From Priestia endophytica DSM 13796 (GTDB taxonomy: Bacteria > Bacillota > Bacilli > Bacillales > Bacillaceae_H), in NCBI RefSeq assembly GCF_900115845.1, contig NZ_FOXX01000009.1, positions 62,001-126,000 of the forward strand: 64,000 nucleotides of DNA, written 5' to 3'. A program made the translations under genes and the position numbers. Below, piece by piece: positions 1 to 9,010 of this stretch. Positions within the stretch are counted from its first letter, which is position 1. Each line of letters opens with the position of its first letter. A model generated the notes under the pieces. That model was not told the DNA's origin, ran no database searches, and saw only the letters and a list, made by a program, of their open reading frames with translations.

Positions 1-369
1 TGTGACTAATACAAGTTTGTCTTTTAATTGTAATTGCATTTATAAACAACCTTCCTATTTCTAAGAATATAAGAAAATTATATAATTAGCCTGAATTCAT
101 TACTATTATTTTGCTTACATAGACGATTCATACTCTTATTTGTTTTTCACAAGAACTTTTATTTTTATGTAATGAGCGGATATTGATAAGCTTATTTTAG
201 CCATAAATCCTTTTTGCATGAATTGATTCTATCTCTATCCGCTTTTCTATGAAAGGAACATGTGAGACTCATAGATTAATAGAGGGCAGCATTGTAAAAT
301 AAGTAAATCTTAATGATGAAAGCAAAACGTATTTTTATTAACCTGTTACTTCTTAAATAACTTTTCTCA
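1..369. other. AT-rich stretch, no gene seen
   Basis: No open frame with a plausible ribosome binding site was found on either strand. The stretch lies 3' of the tryptophan-rich gene and may hold the end of its transcript, but no clear terminator hairpin was seen. Confidence 0.5.
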
Positions 370-939
370 TCACGAAAGGAATCGGCGTATTGTTTTGATA
401 CAAGGCCTAATAAGTTCATAATAAACCCATCTACACGGTATCCAAATGAGCATCTGCCATATCCACTGAACAGGGAACCACACTAAGTGTAACCAAATCC
501 AACAAATTCTTTTCCATATCCACCTTAAAACTACCTTTGAAAAACGTAATACTGGAACAATTATTTCATGATAAAATGGGCGTAAAATATGAACGGAAAA
601 TAGATAAAAAGGAAGATATAAAATGTAATAAAAAAAAGGATATAGCATGTATTGCCACAGACTGACTATCACCCTTTTCCATAAGAAGTGTAATATGGGC
701 AAGATAAGAAATTGCCAAAGTTTTTCTAATGGATATAAAATAACCCACAGGAAAACCGGTTTTAAAATATGTATCCAAATAAACTGTCCTAAAGGTCCGA
801 TAATCGTTTGCCAAAGCCAAAGGCAAGGGTAAATGATTATATATTTCCCTACTTGAAAGAGTACATAAAAAGGAAAATAAAAAATGAAGATAACAACGCG
901 CAGTAAATACTTACATCCCTTTAATAAATTTTCAAACAG
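370..939 (-). CDS. Tryptophan-rich hydrophobic repeat protein, CTG start
   Basis: Unrecognised protein of 189 residues. The frame is open from a stop codon two codons before a CTG at 937-939, and there is no in-frame ATG, GTG or TTG until a TTG at 702. A strong AAGGAGG lies nine bases before the CTG, so CTG is the likely start. The product is almost entirely aromatic and aliphatic with scattered Arg/Lys. It carries an irregular repeat, about 9 to 12 residues long, of the type W-x-x-hydrophobic-x-x-P (LYPLEKLWQF, LILPILHFLW, VWFPVQWIWQ). It should be membrane-embedded or membrane-lining. Function is unknown. Starting at the TTG would delete 79 residues containing the same repeats, which argues for the longer form. 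Confidence 0.6.
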   Translation of the reverse strand: MFENLLKGCKYLLRVVIFIFYFPFYVLFQVGKYIIIYPCLWLWQTIIGPLGQFIWIHILKPVFLWVILYPLEKLWQFLILPILHFLWKRVIVSLWQYMLYPFFYYILYLPFYLFSVHILRPFYHEIIVPVLRFSKVVLRWIWKRICWIWLHLVWFPVQWIWQMLIWIPCRWVYYELIRPCIKTIRRFLS

Positions 940-1281
940 TCTTATTTACCTCCTTTCTATACATGGTTGAAAAAGATTCCTTTTTAAATATATGTATTCT
1001 CTAAACGTTTTTCAAGATGAAAATTTATTAAAGGTGATACACAAAAACCTCAACATATTTTCTTTATTTCTCTTCCCTAACCTTTATTCTTAATACTAAA
1101 TAAAATTGCCTTTTCTCCCATTAAAATTTTTATTCTTTATGATTTCAGGAAGTATATCAGAACACTACATACTCATACTATAAAGAACTGATGTAAGCAA
1201 TACCCCTTCTCTTGATCGCATTTCGGGAGGAACTATCTTCGTGAAATATCCTATAACCATTTAATCGCAAATGAGGGAACA
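940..1281. other. Intergenic region between divergent genes
   Basis: It separates the leftward tryptophan-rich gene from the rightward small membrane protein, so it must carry both promoters. The AAGGAGG site for the leftward gene is at about 947-953. No other structure was recognised. Confidence 0.4.
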
Positions 1282-1521
1282 ATGATGAAAGTATTGGCAA
1301 TCACACTGATCGTTTTTCTATTATCTATTTTAAACCTTTTATTTATGGATTTTCTATTAGGTTTTGATTTTTCCGAGTCTGTATTACATCTTCTCAATCC
1401 ATTTTGGGTCATAAGCAGCGCAGAGTACGTTATGCTAGCAGGACTTTTTTTACTTGTTATTGGACAGCAAATCTATACAATCGTGAAAAAAAGAGCGAAT
1501 AAACAAGATGAATCTAATTAG
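1282..1521 (+). CDS. Small two-helix membrane protein
   Basis: Product of 79 residues with two predicted membrane segments (about residues 3-24 and 45-66) and a short charged, Lys/Asn-rich C-terminus. A GAGGG precedes the ATG; a second ATG follows immediately. The last eight bases overlap the convergent germination permease gene, so the 3' ends of the two transcripts are antisense to each other. The family was not recognised. It could be an accessory to the neighbouring germinant receptor, since small membrane D-subunits exist in some ger clusters, but it is on the opposite strand and this is only a guess. Confidence 0.6.
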   Translation: MMKVLAITLIVFLLSILNLLFMDFLLGFDFSESVLHLLNPFWVISSAEYVMLAGLFLLVIGQQIYTIVKKRANKQDESN

Positions 1522-2617
1522 CTTTTCTTTTTAAAATATTTCGTATCATAGAAATAAGAAATAACACTAAAGGGAGGATAATTAAAAGCGGTATGGAGAG
1601 ATATTTAAGCACTATATCCAGGCCTTCTTCTATGTGCTCAGAAAAACTAGAAGCTATTGTCATTGATAAAAAAATGACCACAATCCCTATAGGAAGAATA
1701 ATGGGTTTGTGACTCTCTAATTTAAATAAGTCAACAAGTCCTATCATTGTACCGTACACAAGAACCGAGGCTTTAAAGAAAACGGTCATTAGCAAAGTAA
1801 AGACCACAAGAGCATCTAGTCTTTCAATAAACTCCAGCAGATTGACCTTTCCGATCGTATTTAGTGTAGGAAACGTCGATCTTTCCATTGCACTTATACC
1901 AAGTACAGACATATTCAAAACAGCTGTCCAACTTAAAACAAGACCACTTGAGATGATAGAAAACACCCATACTCTTTTTACTAAGTCGGGTCGATTTAAA
2001 TATGGTAATAACATCGTAAACACCAACATTTCGCCAAATGGAAAAATCATTGTGAAAGAGACAGTTGTCGTTAAAACAGGCTTCCAACCATGTTCTAAAA
2101 AAGGCCGTACTTGTTGAAAATCAATATCCCCTGATACAAGTACAAAGAAGTTTGCTGCAATTCCAAATAAAAGTAAAATAACAATAAATACTTCTCCTGT
2201 TCTCCCTATAACTTCAATCCCTAAATGAATGATATAACAGATCACTAAAACAAGGGTGAGGTTGATTGCTAGTAGCGGTGTGTTTGGCAAAGTTGAGGAA
2301 AGAAGTAAATCACCGAAATCACGTATGTTTCTAGCCGCTATGTACAAGAAAAATAAGCAATATATCAGACCTAATCCCCAACCAATGTATTTTCCTACGA
2401 TTTTTCTGATACATGCCGTAAAGGGAAGGTTAGGATATTGACGAAATAATAGATAATAAATGAAGAATACGAGGATTCCTCCACCCATTCCTAAAAGAAT
2501 AGAGAGCCAAGCGTCTTTCTTTGCTGTAATTCCATAACTAACAATTAAAGCAGTACCTAAGTTAAAAATAAACATTAAAGCAAAGAGTTGAATAACGCTT
2601 ATTTTTGCTTTCTCCAT
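1514..2617 (-). CDS. Germinant receptor B subunit (GerAB/YndE family permease), second copy
   Basis: Membrane protein of 367 residues in the APC-like spore germination permease family, expected to have ten membrane segments and to sit in the spore inner membrane, where B subunits bind the germinant. The N-terminus (KISVIQLFALMFIFNLGTA) is the typical family opening. It is the fourth and last gene of the leftward ger operon, 89 bases after the other B gene, and closely resembles it (for example YIGWGLGLIYCLFFLYI against YLGWVLGLIYCLFFLYI). The ATG is preceded by GAAAGGAAGG. Two B subunits in one operon suggest duplication followed by specialisation for different germinants. Confidence 0.88.
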   Translation of the reverse strand: MEKAKISVIQLFALMFIFNLGTALIVSYGITAKKDAWLSILLGMGGGILVFFIYYLLFRQYPNLPFTACIRKIVGKYIGWGLGLIYCLFFLYIAARNIRDFGDLLLSSTLPNTPLLAINLTLVLVICYIIHLGIEVIGRTGEVFIVILLLFGIAANFFVLVSGDIDFQQVRPFLEHGWKPVLTTTVSFTMIFPFGEMLVFTMLLPYLNRPDLVKRVWVFSIISSGLVLSWTAVLNMSVLGISAMERSTFPTLNTIGKVNLLEFIERLDALVVFTLLMTVFFKASVLVYGTMIGLVDLFKLESHKPIILPIGIVVIFLSMTIASSFSEHIEEGLDIVLKYLSIPLLIILPLVLFLISMIRNILKRKAN

Positions 2618-2706
2618 TTTTCAGGACCTTCCTTTCCCTACAGTGCTAGTTATGCATTTTTTTAATTCTTAATGATCTCACTCGTAATTATTAGTCAGCG
2701 CCTGTC

Positions 2707-3804
2707 TTATTGTATTTTCTTTTTTACATATTCACGAATAATTAAAACAAACAGCATAATCAAGGGAATAGCGATAAACAATACAACTATACCATACATA
2801 GTAACCAAAACTTCTTCTGTCTGTTCTGAAAAGCTCGAAGACATTGCCAGAGATAAGAAGATGACAATCGTTCCAATTGGTAAAAGAATGTGATTATAAT
2901 TATCTACTTTGAATAAATTTGCTATTCCAATAACCCCTCCATATAAATAAACAGAGGCTTTAAAAAACACGGTAATTAATAAAGTAAAAACGACAATTAC
3001 GTCCATCCTTTCAATAAACTCAAGCAAATGGACCTTTCCTACCGCCATTAATAATGGAAAATTTGATCTTTTCATGGGCCCTAAACCAAGAACAGATATA
3101 TTTAGTATGACAGTCCAACTTAAAATCAAACCACTTAAAATAACTGCTGATATCCATACTCTTTTCACTAATTGTGGGCGATTTAAATACGGCAGAAGCA
3201 TCGTAAAAGCGAGCATCTCGCCAAATGGAAAAGAAATAAGAGTTGGAAAAGTTGTACTCAAAATCGGCTTCCATCCATGTTCAAGCACAGGCCGTATTCG
3301 CTCGAAATCTACATCTCCTGATACAAGCACTAAGAAGTTCCCTGATGCTCCGAGCACGACCAGTATGACAATAAATACTTCTGCTGATCTTCCTAATACT
3401 TCTATTCCTAAATGAATGACATAACAAATAACAAGGATAAACGTGAGATTAATGACTAATAACGGCGTTTCTGTCAAAGTGGATGAAATAATTAAATCCC
3501 CAAATTCACGTACATTTCTTCCACAAATATATAGAAAAAAGAGACAGTATATCAGGCCAAGCACCCAGCCTAAATATTTACCAAATATCTTCCTAATATA
3601 TTCAATAAACAACAAATGAGGATATTGCCGAAAGGAGTAATAGTGAATGAAGAATAAAGCTACTCCTCCACACATGGCTAGAAGAATAGCCACCCATGCA
3701 TCTTTCCCAGCCTTAGCACCATAACTGATTACTACCGCTGTTCCCATATTAAAGATAAGCATGAGAGAAAAGAGCTGAATAACACTTATTTTTGCCCTCT
3801 CCAT
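2707..3804 (-). CDS. Germinant receptor B subunit (GerAB family permease), first copy
   Basis: Product of 365 residues, same family and layout as the downstream B copy. I chose the ATG at 3802-3804 (MERAKISVIQ) because GAAGGGAG lies about eight bases before it and because it aligns with the start of the paralogue; an upstream in-frame start would add eleven residues. It follows the C-subunit gene by 42 bases. Family knowledge says B subunits form a complex with the A and C subunits and with GerD-dependent clusters in the inner spore membrane. The presence of A, C, B, B in one unit is seen directly. Confidence 0.88.
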   Translation of the reverse strand: MERAKISVIQLFSLMLIFNMGTAVVISYGAKAGKDAWVAILLAMCGGVALFFIHYYSFRQYPHLLFIEYIRKIFGKYLGWVLGLIYCLFFLYICGRNVREFGDLIISSTLTETPLLVINLTFILVICYVIHLGIEVLGRSAEVFIVILVVLGASGNFLVLVSGDVDFERIRPVLEHGWKPILSTTFPTLISFPFGEMLAFTMLLPYLNRPQLVKRVWISAVILSGLILSWTVILNISVLGLGPMKRSNFPLLMAVGKVHLLEFIERMDVIVVFTLLITVFFKASVYLYGGVIGIANLFKVDNYNHILLPIGTIVIFLSLAMSSSFSEQTEEVLVTMYGIVVLFIAIPLIMLFVLIIREYVKKKIQ

Positions 3805-3846
3805 TTCTATCACTCCCTTCTTTGCCCGATTTCGCACTTACTTATA

Positions 3847-5043
3847 TTAGGATCTAGTAATCAGACCTGTTCGACGAATAATAGCCTGCACATTCACATG
3901 AACTTCTGTGTGCGGGAAAATCTCCTTTTGCCATGAGGACTCTATATTTTTCCATACGTGTTTATTTGCAATATTAATTTGTTCACCAAAATTAAAAATA
4001 TCACTTTTTTGTTTTTGAGCTTTTTCGACTGTTAAAAGAATTTCTTTCTTTATTTCTTCCTCTACTTCTTCATCTAGCTTTGCTAGTACTTTTGAATTAC
4101 CAAGATCTTTAGCACAATTATTTTCTAGCACTATTCCTTCTGCATGAACATCAACATAGATAATGGGTTTTTGATGTTTAAATTTCACATGAACATTTGA
4201 CTTCGCCCGGGAGATTTCAATGGCAATCGCATCTTTCTCTTTTCCACAGTCAAGGTTTAAAACGGTAGTCTTCATTTCATTCATCACCCATGTCACTCCA
4301 CGGGCATCGTCACCCTCAAGCCATTTTTTTAATTTCCCATCTTTAAAAAGAGCAAGACCTTTTATTTCAATTCTTGCGCTTGGGTCAATCTGTTGCATAT
4401 TTGTCATCTCATTTCCCTTGCTAGCTTTTCCTTCAACTTGTATTCCTGTAACACTTAAACTCCCTTGTTCTAAGCCTTGAATGACTTGGTCAGCACGTGT
4501 ACTTTTATAGACACCCCACTCTTTTTCGGAGTATTTCAAGGTATCTGCAATCTTAGTAGAAGGGATATTTTCTAATGGCGTTGCTATTTCTAACGTTCTT
4601 TTGGCTGTCACATTCCCTCGTGTAATTAGGACAGGAAAAAGAACGCGAAACTGGGCATCTCGTTCGATTACATCAAATAACTCTTTAATCCCATCTTTCG
4701 CTACTTTTTCATTAATAACCATAACTTGAAGATGAGGAAAAAAGAGCTCTCCAGGCGCTTTTATGGAAATTTTCCGAAGCGTTTCTGAAAGAGTACTCCC
4801 TTTTTCGGTAAATGTAGTGACAGGAGAAGCTTGTACTTTTCCTCCTTGTTGTCCACCTGCAACTTGAGAAGGATTGGTTATTTGGACAGTAACTTGGTAT
4901 CTGTTCTTTGTTTTGTCACTACCTTTATCAATTGCCATTCCTGATACAATACTCAATTTCTGTAGTTCTTCACGATCCCAGCAGCCCGATAATAAGGATA
5001 AACAAACGAAAAGTAGAAGAAACCTTACTAGCTTATGTCTCAT
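3847..5043 (-). CDS. Germinant receptor C subunit, lipoprotein (GerAC family)
   Basis: Product of 398 residues. A lipoprotein signal peptide with lipobox LLSGC places the lipidated cysteine at residue 21, followed by WDREELQ, the hallmark of Ger(x)C proteins. Length matches the family. Its start overlaps the 3' end of the A-subunit gene by eleven bases, implying translational coupling. It should be anchored on the outer face of the inner spore membrane as part of the germinant receptor. Confidence 0.92.
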   Translation of the reverse strand: MRHKLVRFLLLFVCLSLLSGCWDREELQKLSIVSGMAIDKGSDKTKNRYQVTVQITNPSQVAGGQQGGKVQASPVTTFTEKGSTLSETLRKISIKAPGELFFPHLQVMVINEKVAKDGIKELFDVIERDAQFRVLFPVLITRGNVTAKRTLEIATPLENIPSTKIADTLKYSEKEWGVYKSTRADQVIQGLEQGSLSVTGIQVEGKASKGNEMTNMQQIDPSARIEIKGLALFKDGKLKKWLEGDDARGVTWVMNEMKTTVLNLDCGKEKDAIAIEISRAKSNVHVKFKHQKPIIYVDVHAEGIVLENNCAKDLGNSKVLAKLDEEVEEEIKKEILLTVEKAQKQKSDIFNFGEQINIANKHVWKNIESSWQKEIFPHTEVHVNVQAIIRRTGLITRS

Positions 5044-6682
5044 TAGAATCCCTCTTTGATTCTTGATTTTTCATATTTCCTTCTCTCTTTGAAGGGCCCC
5101 GATCTTGATTATGATCTACTCTTTTGGTTTTGACTTGACTAATTAGACGGGGACGTTTAGATAAAAACGGTAAAGGCCATCGGATAATGGAATCTTTTTG
5201 ATCCGCTAGCACAATAGGAGCAAAAGGAGTTAAGTAAGGAATACCAAATGAACGCAAACTGCACGTGTGAGCAACTAACACAATGACCCCTAATCCAATG
5301 CCATATAGTCCAAAAAAACTTGCCATAATCATCATCCCAAAGCGAAGCATCCTTGTCGCATCTGTCATCCCATAATGAGGAATTGTAAAACTGGCGATAG
5401 CCGTTGCAGCTACAACGATAACCATTGCACTTGAAACAATACCAGCTGAAACCGCTGCCTCCCCTAATACAAGCGCTCCTACGATAGAAACAGCCTGACC
5501 TACAGGACGAGGCATCCGAATTCCTGCTTCCCGTAATACTTCAAAAGTAAATTCCATTAATAGTGCTTCTATAATGATCGGAAAAGGAATGTTTTGGCGC
5601 TGTGCAGCTAAATTAACTAACAAAGGAGTTGGAATCAATTCAGGATGAAAGGAAAGGAATGCAACAAACAAAGATGGACCTAAAAGAGTAATTAAAAAAG
5701 AAGTGATTCTCAGCAATCGTAAAAAACTAGCCATTGTCCATCGTAAATAATAGTCTTCTGCTGTTTGAAAGAATTGATTCCAAGTCGCAGGTACGATAAG
5801 AGGAATTGGTGTTTCATTAACAAAGATGACAATTCGTCCTTCTAGTAAATTACCTGCGACTACATCTGGCCGTTCTGTAACAAAAATGGTTGGCCATGGT
5901 GTCCATGTTTCATCTGAAATCCATTCTTCAATCGTATTGGAACTTTGTACTTCATCAACTTTAATTTTGTGGAGTCTTTCTTTGACTTCCGTAAGCAATT
6001 TATCATTCACAATTCCTTTTACATACATAATTCCAATTGTTGTTTGGGTAATCTCCCCTAATTCCATTGTCTCTAACCATAGATTAGGACTCTTAATTCG
6101 ACGACGGACCATTGCTGTATTACTAATGAGTGACTCCGTAAAGCTGTCTCTAGGTCCTCTTACTGAAGATTCAGCAACAGGTTCTGAAATAGCGCGGAGA
6201 TCGCCTCCTTGTGCAGCGCAAGTAAACCCCTGATTCCACCCATCAATTAAAACAATCGTTTCTCCTGATAATAAAGAAAAAAATAGTTTATTCCAGTCCA
6301 CTACATCTTTTACATTTGTGATGGTTAGCATGTGTTCTTTTATGTATGCTCCTACTTGGTTTGGTGAAGAGAAATCTTCTTCTTCAGCTAGGTTTGCGTT
6401 ACTCATGAGCTGTTTAATAATACCTCTTCCCAAGATTTCCTTATCTGTTAAGCCGTTTATATAAATAGAAGCCACTTTACGAACAAAAGGCTTTCCCATC
6501 GTAAAGTTCCTAACCACTACATCCTCACTGTTTCCCAAAGCTTCCTTTATCTTTTTTAGATTCTCTTCTAAAGAAGACTTAAGCGCCTCCTCATTTGAAG
6601 CAACCTCTGTTTCTTCATAGTAAGGAGCCTCTTTTTTTGACTTTTTTTGTTTTTTTGTTAGCCGTTTCCATGCACTGTTCAT
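5033..6682 (-). CDS. Germinant receptor A subunit (GerAA family)
   Basis: Product of 549 residues. An N-terminal soluble region of about 300 residues, beginning with a Lys-rich stretch, is followed by membrane segments and a basic hydrophilic tail rich in Lys, Arg, Asp and Asn. Family motifs include the region around TRADQ-like NEEALK and the segment GPRDSFTESL, typical of GerAA. It is the first gene of the operon; GGAGGGG sits about five bases before the ATG. Sporulation genes of this type are normally read by the forespore sigma factor G; I could not pick out a convincing sigma G promoter by eye. Confidence 0.93.
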   Translation of the reverse strand: MNSAWKRLTKKQKKSKKEAPYYEETEVASNEEALKSSLEENLKKIKEALGNSEDVVVRNFTMGKPFVRKVASIYINGLTDKEILGRGIIKQLMSNANLAEEEDFSSPNQVGAYIKEHMLTITNVKDVVDWNKLFFSLLSGETIVLIDGWNQGFTCAAQGGDLRAISEPVAESSVRGPRDSFTESLISNTAMVRRRIKSPNLWLETMELGEITQTTIGIMYVKGIVNDKLLTEVKERLHKIKVDEVQSSNTIEEWISDETWTPWPTIFVTERPDVVAGNLLEGRIVIFVNETPIPLIVPATWNQFFQTAEDYYLRWTMASFLRLLRITSFLITLLGPSLFVAFLSFHPELIPTPLLVNLAAQRQNIPFPIIIEALLMEFTFEVLREAGIRMPRPVGQAVSIVGALVLGEAAVSAGIVSSAMVIVVAATAIASFTIPHYGMTDATRMLRFGMMIMASFFGLYGIGLGVIVLVAHTCSLRSFGIPYLTPFAPIVLADQKDSIIRWPLPFLSKRPRLISQVKTKRVDHNQDRGPSKREGNMKNQESKRDSNET

Positions 6683-6816
6683 ATCTTATGCCCCTCCAAG
6701 TGTCACCGAATGAAGAGCTCGATGTTTTCTTCTATCATTAATTGATAATTTTTCCTGAATTTGATTTTTTATACCCCTTTCTTGTCTATGAATGTGACTG
6801 TTGCTATGTAACGACA

Positions 6817-6851
6817 AAAGCCCTCAATCAATAAAGTGATTGAGGGCTTTT
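6817..6851. terminator. Hairpin terminator after the YfhD-like gene
   Basis: A 15-base perfect stem (AAAAGCCCTCAATCA paired with its complement) around a short loop, with T runs in the direction of the leftward YfhD-like gene, which ends ten bases away. Confidence 0.8.
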
Positions 6852-6860
6852 ATAAATTCT

Positions 6861-7001
6861 TTATTTACGCTTAAAACGCATTTTTGTGCGTTCTGTAATC
6901 TCGTCTGCAAATTCCCCGTTTACAAGTTTTTCACTGCTAGGTGTTTGAGATAATTTTGCTTTGTTTTTATGTTTATTGTTTCTTGACTGTCCTCTTGTCA
7001 T
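6861..7001 (-). CDS. Small basic protein, YfhD-like
   Basis: A 46-residue, Lys/Arg/Asn-rich protein starting MTRGQSRNNKHKNKAK. A GAAGGGGG lies about eight bases before the ATG and a strong terminator follows the stop. The central LSQTP and the later EFADEI resemble the LPQTP and EFSEELAD segments of the Bacillus YfhD family, so I lean towards that family, although the C-terminus is shorter and more basic than usual. It stands alone between the ger operon and a rightward gene. YfhD function is not established. Confidence 0.6.
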   Translation of the reverse strand: MTRGQSRNNKHKNKAKLSQTPSSEKLVNGEFADEITERTKMRFKRK

Positions 7002-7343
7002 TGTGATATCCCCCTTCTTTTTAAAAGCAAAAAACGTAAAAAAACAGCTTTTTTATGTTTCTGCTTTATTTAAAGTATAAGGAAAAGGGGGTGATTATAA
7101 TCTGTATTTTTCATTCCTGTTGTGTTTTAAAATACCGTTTTTTATTTTATATTTTCTTTTAGAACATAGTTTATTTAAATAATATTTTGTTCTTTCGGTT
7201 AAAAAGAATAACTCTTCATCGCTCGTGCACACTATAAAAGATATTTTTCATATTAAATCTCCCCTTCCAAAATCTCTTCTTTGTTAAGCTTTTTCTATTA
7301 TGAAGATTAGATCATGAAAGAACATTATTAGAAAGGAAAAAAT
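7002..7343. other. Intergenic region with a repeated promoter-proximal motif
   Basis: About 340 AT-rich bases without a gene. It contains the first copy of a 29-base motif (7156-7184) that recurs at 8804-8832. The ribosome binding site for the next gene (AGAAAGGAAAA) is at about 7331-7341. Confidence 0.5.
7156..7184 (+). repeat. 29-base dispersed repeat, copy 1
   Basis: The segment begins CTTTTAGAACAT and contains the palindrome TATTTAAATA. It matches the copy at 8804-8832 at 25 of 29 positions and has the same orientation. Confidence 0.55.
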
Positions 7344-7889
7344 ATGGCTAACAAAACCTCCATCTATAACAACTATTTCGAAAAACAAAATGATTTGAAT
7401 CATGAAAAGCTACATATTTGGTTTGATTATACCGTTTTTAGCTGGAGATGGTGGTTAGGCATCCTTATAATGGTTTGTTTAACCGTAATATGGCTGAAAT
7501 TCAGAAAAAAAGAAAGCACAGATAGATTATTGTATACAGGGCTTTTCATCGCTATTTTAGCCTCTTTTCTTGATATGATTGGCGTTTTTCTCGGATTGTG
7601 GGAGTATCGATATGAAGTTTTTCCTTTAACACACAATTATTTTCCTTGGGATCTTTTTCTCGTGCCTATTTCAATTATGATTATCTTACAAATTAAGCCC
7701 AACATGAATCCCTTTATAAAAGGTATTATTTATGCAGGCTTCTCTTCCTTTATTGGTCTCCCTCTCCTAACATGGCTTGATATTTATAAACCAATAAAAT
7801 GGGAGTATATCTACTCTTTTCCGATTCTCGTTATTATTTACCTTGCCGCTCATTACGTTTCTTTACGAAATCAGTTTGAGAAAGTGTAA
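7344..7889 (+). CDS. Integral membrane protein, CBO0543-like
   Basis: Product of 181 residues with about five hydrophobic segments after a soluble N-terminal region of about 35 residues. The segment HNYFPWDLFLVPISIM, with PWD before a membrane helix, and the repeated aromatic spacing fit the CBO0543 family of Firmicute membrane proteins of unknown function. AGAAAGGA precedes the ATG. It is a single-gene unit that shares a bidirectional terminator with the convergent oxidoreductase gene. Confidence 0.6.
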   Translation: MANKTSIYNNYFEKQNDLNHEKLHIWFDYTVFSWRWWLGILIMVCLTVIWLKFRKKESTDRLLYTGLFIAILASFLDMIGVFLGLWEYRYEVFPLTHNYFPWDLFLVPISIMIILQIKPNMNPFIKGIIYAGFSSFIGLPLLTWLDIYKPIKWEYIYSFPILVIIYLAAHYVSLRNQFEKV

Positions 7890-8118
7890 CTCAATATTTT
7901 TTCTCCCAATCCAGAAAATTGGAGCCTTATTTCGTTCCTGTTTTCTGGGTTATTTTACGTTTTTTAGTATTACATCTTGCATACATTTTATTTCGTTAAC
8001 CATTCTAGTTCGTTTTTCGCTGGATTCTCTTCTTCTTTAGTTGTTTTTTGAACGTTGATATTGCTCGGTGGTCATTTATATAATGACTAATCTCCTTTTT
8101 GAGCGTCATCTACAAATG

Positions 8119-8159
8119 AACTAAAAAGGAACTTCTCCTGTAGAAGTTCCTTTTTAGTT
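8119..8159. terminator. Bidirectional terminator between convergent genes
   Basis: An 18-base stem (AACTAAAAAGGAACTTCT and its complement) with a five-base loop, A-rich on the left and T-rich on the right. It serves the rightward membrane-protein gene and the leftward FMN reductase, whose stop codon lies in its edge. Confidence 0.85.
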
Positions 8160-8721
8160 ACGTAAGAGGTGCTTTCTTCTTTTTTATCTCAGTAATAATG
8201 CTTTCTACTAATAACTCTAAAGCAAGTCTCGTATCTTTATCTGTTGCTTCACCTTTTGAATTCAATTTTGTTCCAACAGATGAAATGACAAGTGTTCCAT
8301 TTTTTACAACGTTAGCATTCAGCATTTCTAATGTTTGTAGAAAAGACGCCTGTGCTTTTTCTCCTCCCGCGACCATAGGAGAAGCGGTAATAACAGCTAC
8401 AGTCTTATTTAAAAGCTGACCTGATGAAACAAGCCAGTCAATTGCATTTTTCAGTACTCCTGGTATGCCACGAGCATACTCTGGCGTACACAAAATAAGG
8501 GCATCAGCTTCGTTTAATTCCTGTCTGAACTCCTCTATAACTTTTGGTCCTTCTTCATCATCTAAATCCGGATTAAAATGTGGAAACTCTCCAATCTTAT
8601 CGTAAATAGAATAGTCGATATCATCCTTAAAAAAAGAAGCTAGATTTTCTAATATATTCGTATTTGTTGAACACTCTCTTATACTTCCTGAAATAGCAAC
8701 AACTTTTTTACGGTTTCCCAT
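8158..8721 (-). CDS. NADPH-dependent FMN reductase family oxidoreductase
   Basis: Product of 187 residues with a flavodoxin-like fold. The opening VVAISGSIRECSTNTN is the FMN phosphate-binding loop (GSxRxxSxN), and EYARGIPGVLKNAIDWL (about residues 75-95) is the second conserved flavin-binding signature of this family. It probably reduces quinones, azo dyes or other electrophiles using NAD(P)H in the cytoplasm. I chose the ATG at 8719-8721 because AGAGGTGAT lies in front; an upstream start would add sixteen residues without a site. The physiological substrate cannot be told from sequence. Confidence 0.85.
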   Translation of the reverse strand: MGNRKKVVAISGSIRECSTNTNILENLASFFKDDIDYSIYDKIGEFPHFNPDLDDEEGPKVIEEFRQELNEADALILCTPEYARGIPGVLKNAIDWLVSSGQLLNKTVAVITASPMVAGGEKAQASFLQTLEMLNANVVKNGTLVISSVGTKLNSKGEATDKDTRLALELLVESIITEIKKKKAPLT

Positions 8722-8803
8722 TCTATCACCTCTAGAAACAGAATACTCTTTTTGGGATTTGAAAAGCAAAAATATTGATTTTCTAATAAAAGAACCAACT
8801 TGT

Positions 8804-8832
8804 CTTTTAGAACATGATTTATTTAAATATTA
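8804..8832 (+). repeat. 29-base dispersed repeat, copy 2
   Basis: Second copy of the motif at 7156-7184. It lies about 80 bases upstream of the leftward FMN reductase gene, while copy 1 lies about 160 bases upstream of the rightward membrane-protein gene. Confidence 0.55.
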
Positions 8833-8938
8833 ATTTATATTTTACAGTGATTTTAGCTAATTTCTCCAAGAAAAAATGCTATTTCTGCTCTACGTAACTC
8901 AAAGTCTTATACACGTTTTTATAATGATTAGAAAACGT

Positions 8939-8988
8939 AAAAAAGCGATTCACCTTCAACTAAAGAGTTGAAGGTGAATCGCTTTTTT
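8939..8988. terminator. Strong hairpin terminator
   Basis: A 23-base perfect inverted repeat (core GCGATTCACCTTCAACT) with a four-base loop, flanked by A and T runs on both sides. It lies just beyond the leftward membrane-tail fragment at 9011. Confidence 0.85.
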
Positions 8989-9010
8989 ACTTTGAAGTCT
9001 AAAATGGTTA

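Noticed and set aside
566-826. Open frame of 86 codons overlapping the tryptophan-rich gene
   Set aside because: It is a shifted frame of the longer W-rich gene and lacks a ribosome binding site; the +0 frame continues through the whole region.
1842-3415. Several plus-strand frames across the germination permeases
   Set aside because: They are shadows of well-supported minus-strand family members and have no ribosome binding sites.
6683-6780. Sigma G promoter of the germination operon
   Set aside because: Expected from biology, but no pair of -35/-10 boxes with correct spacing stood out.
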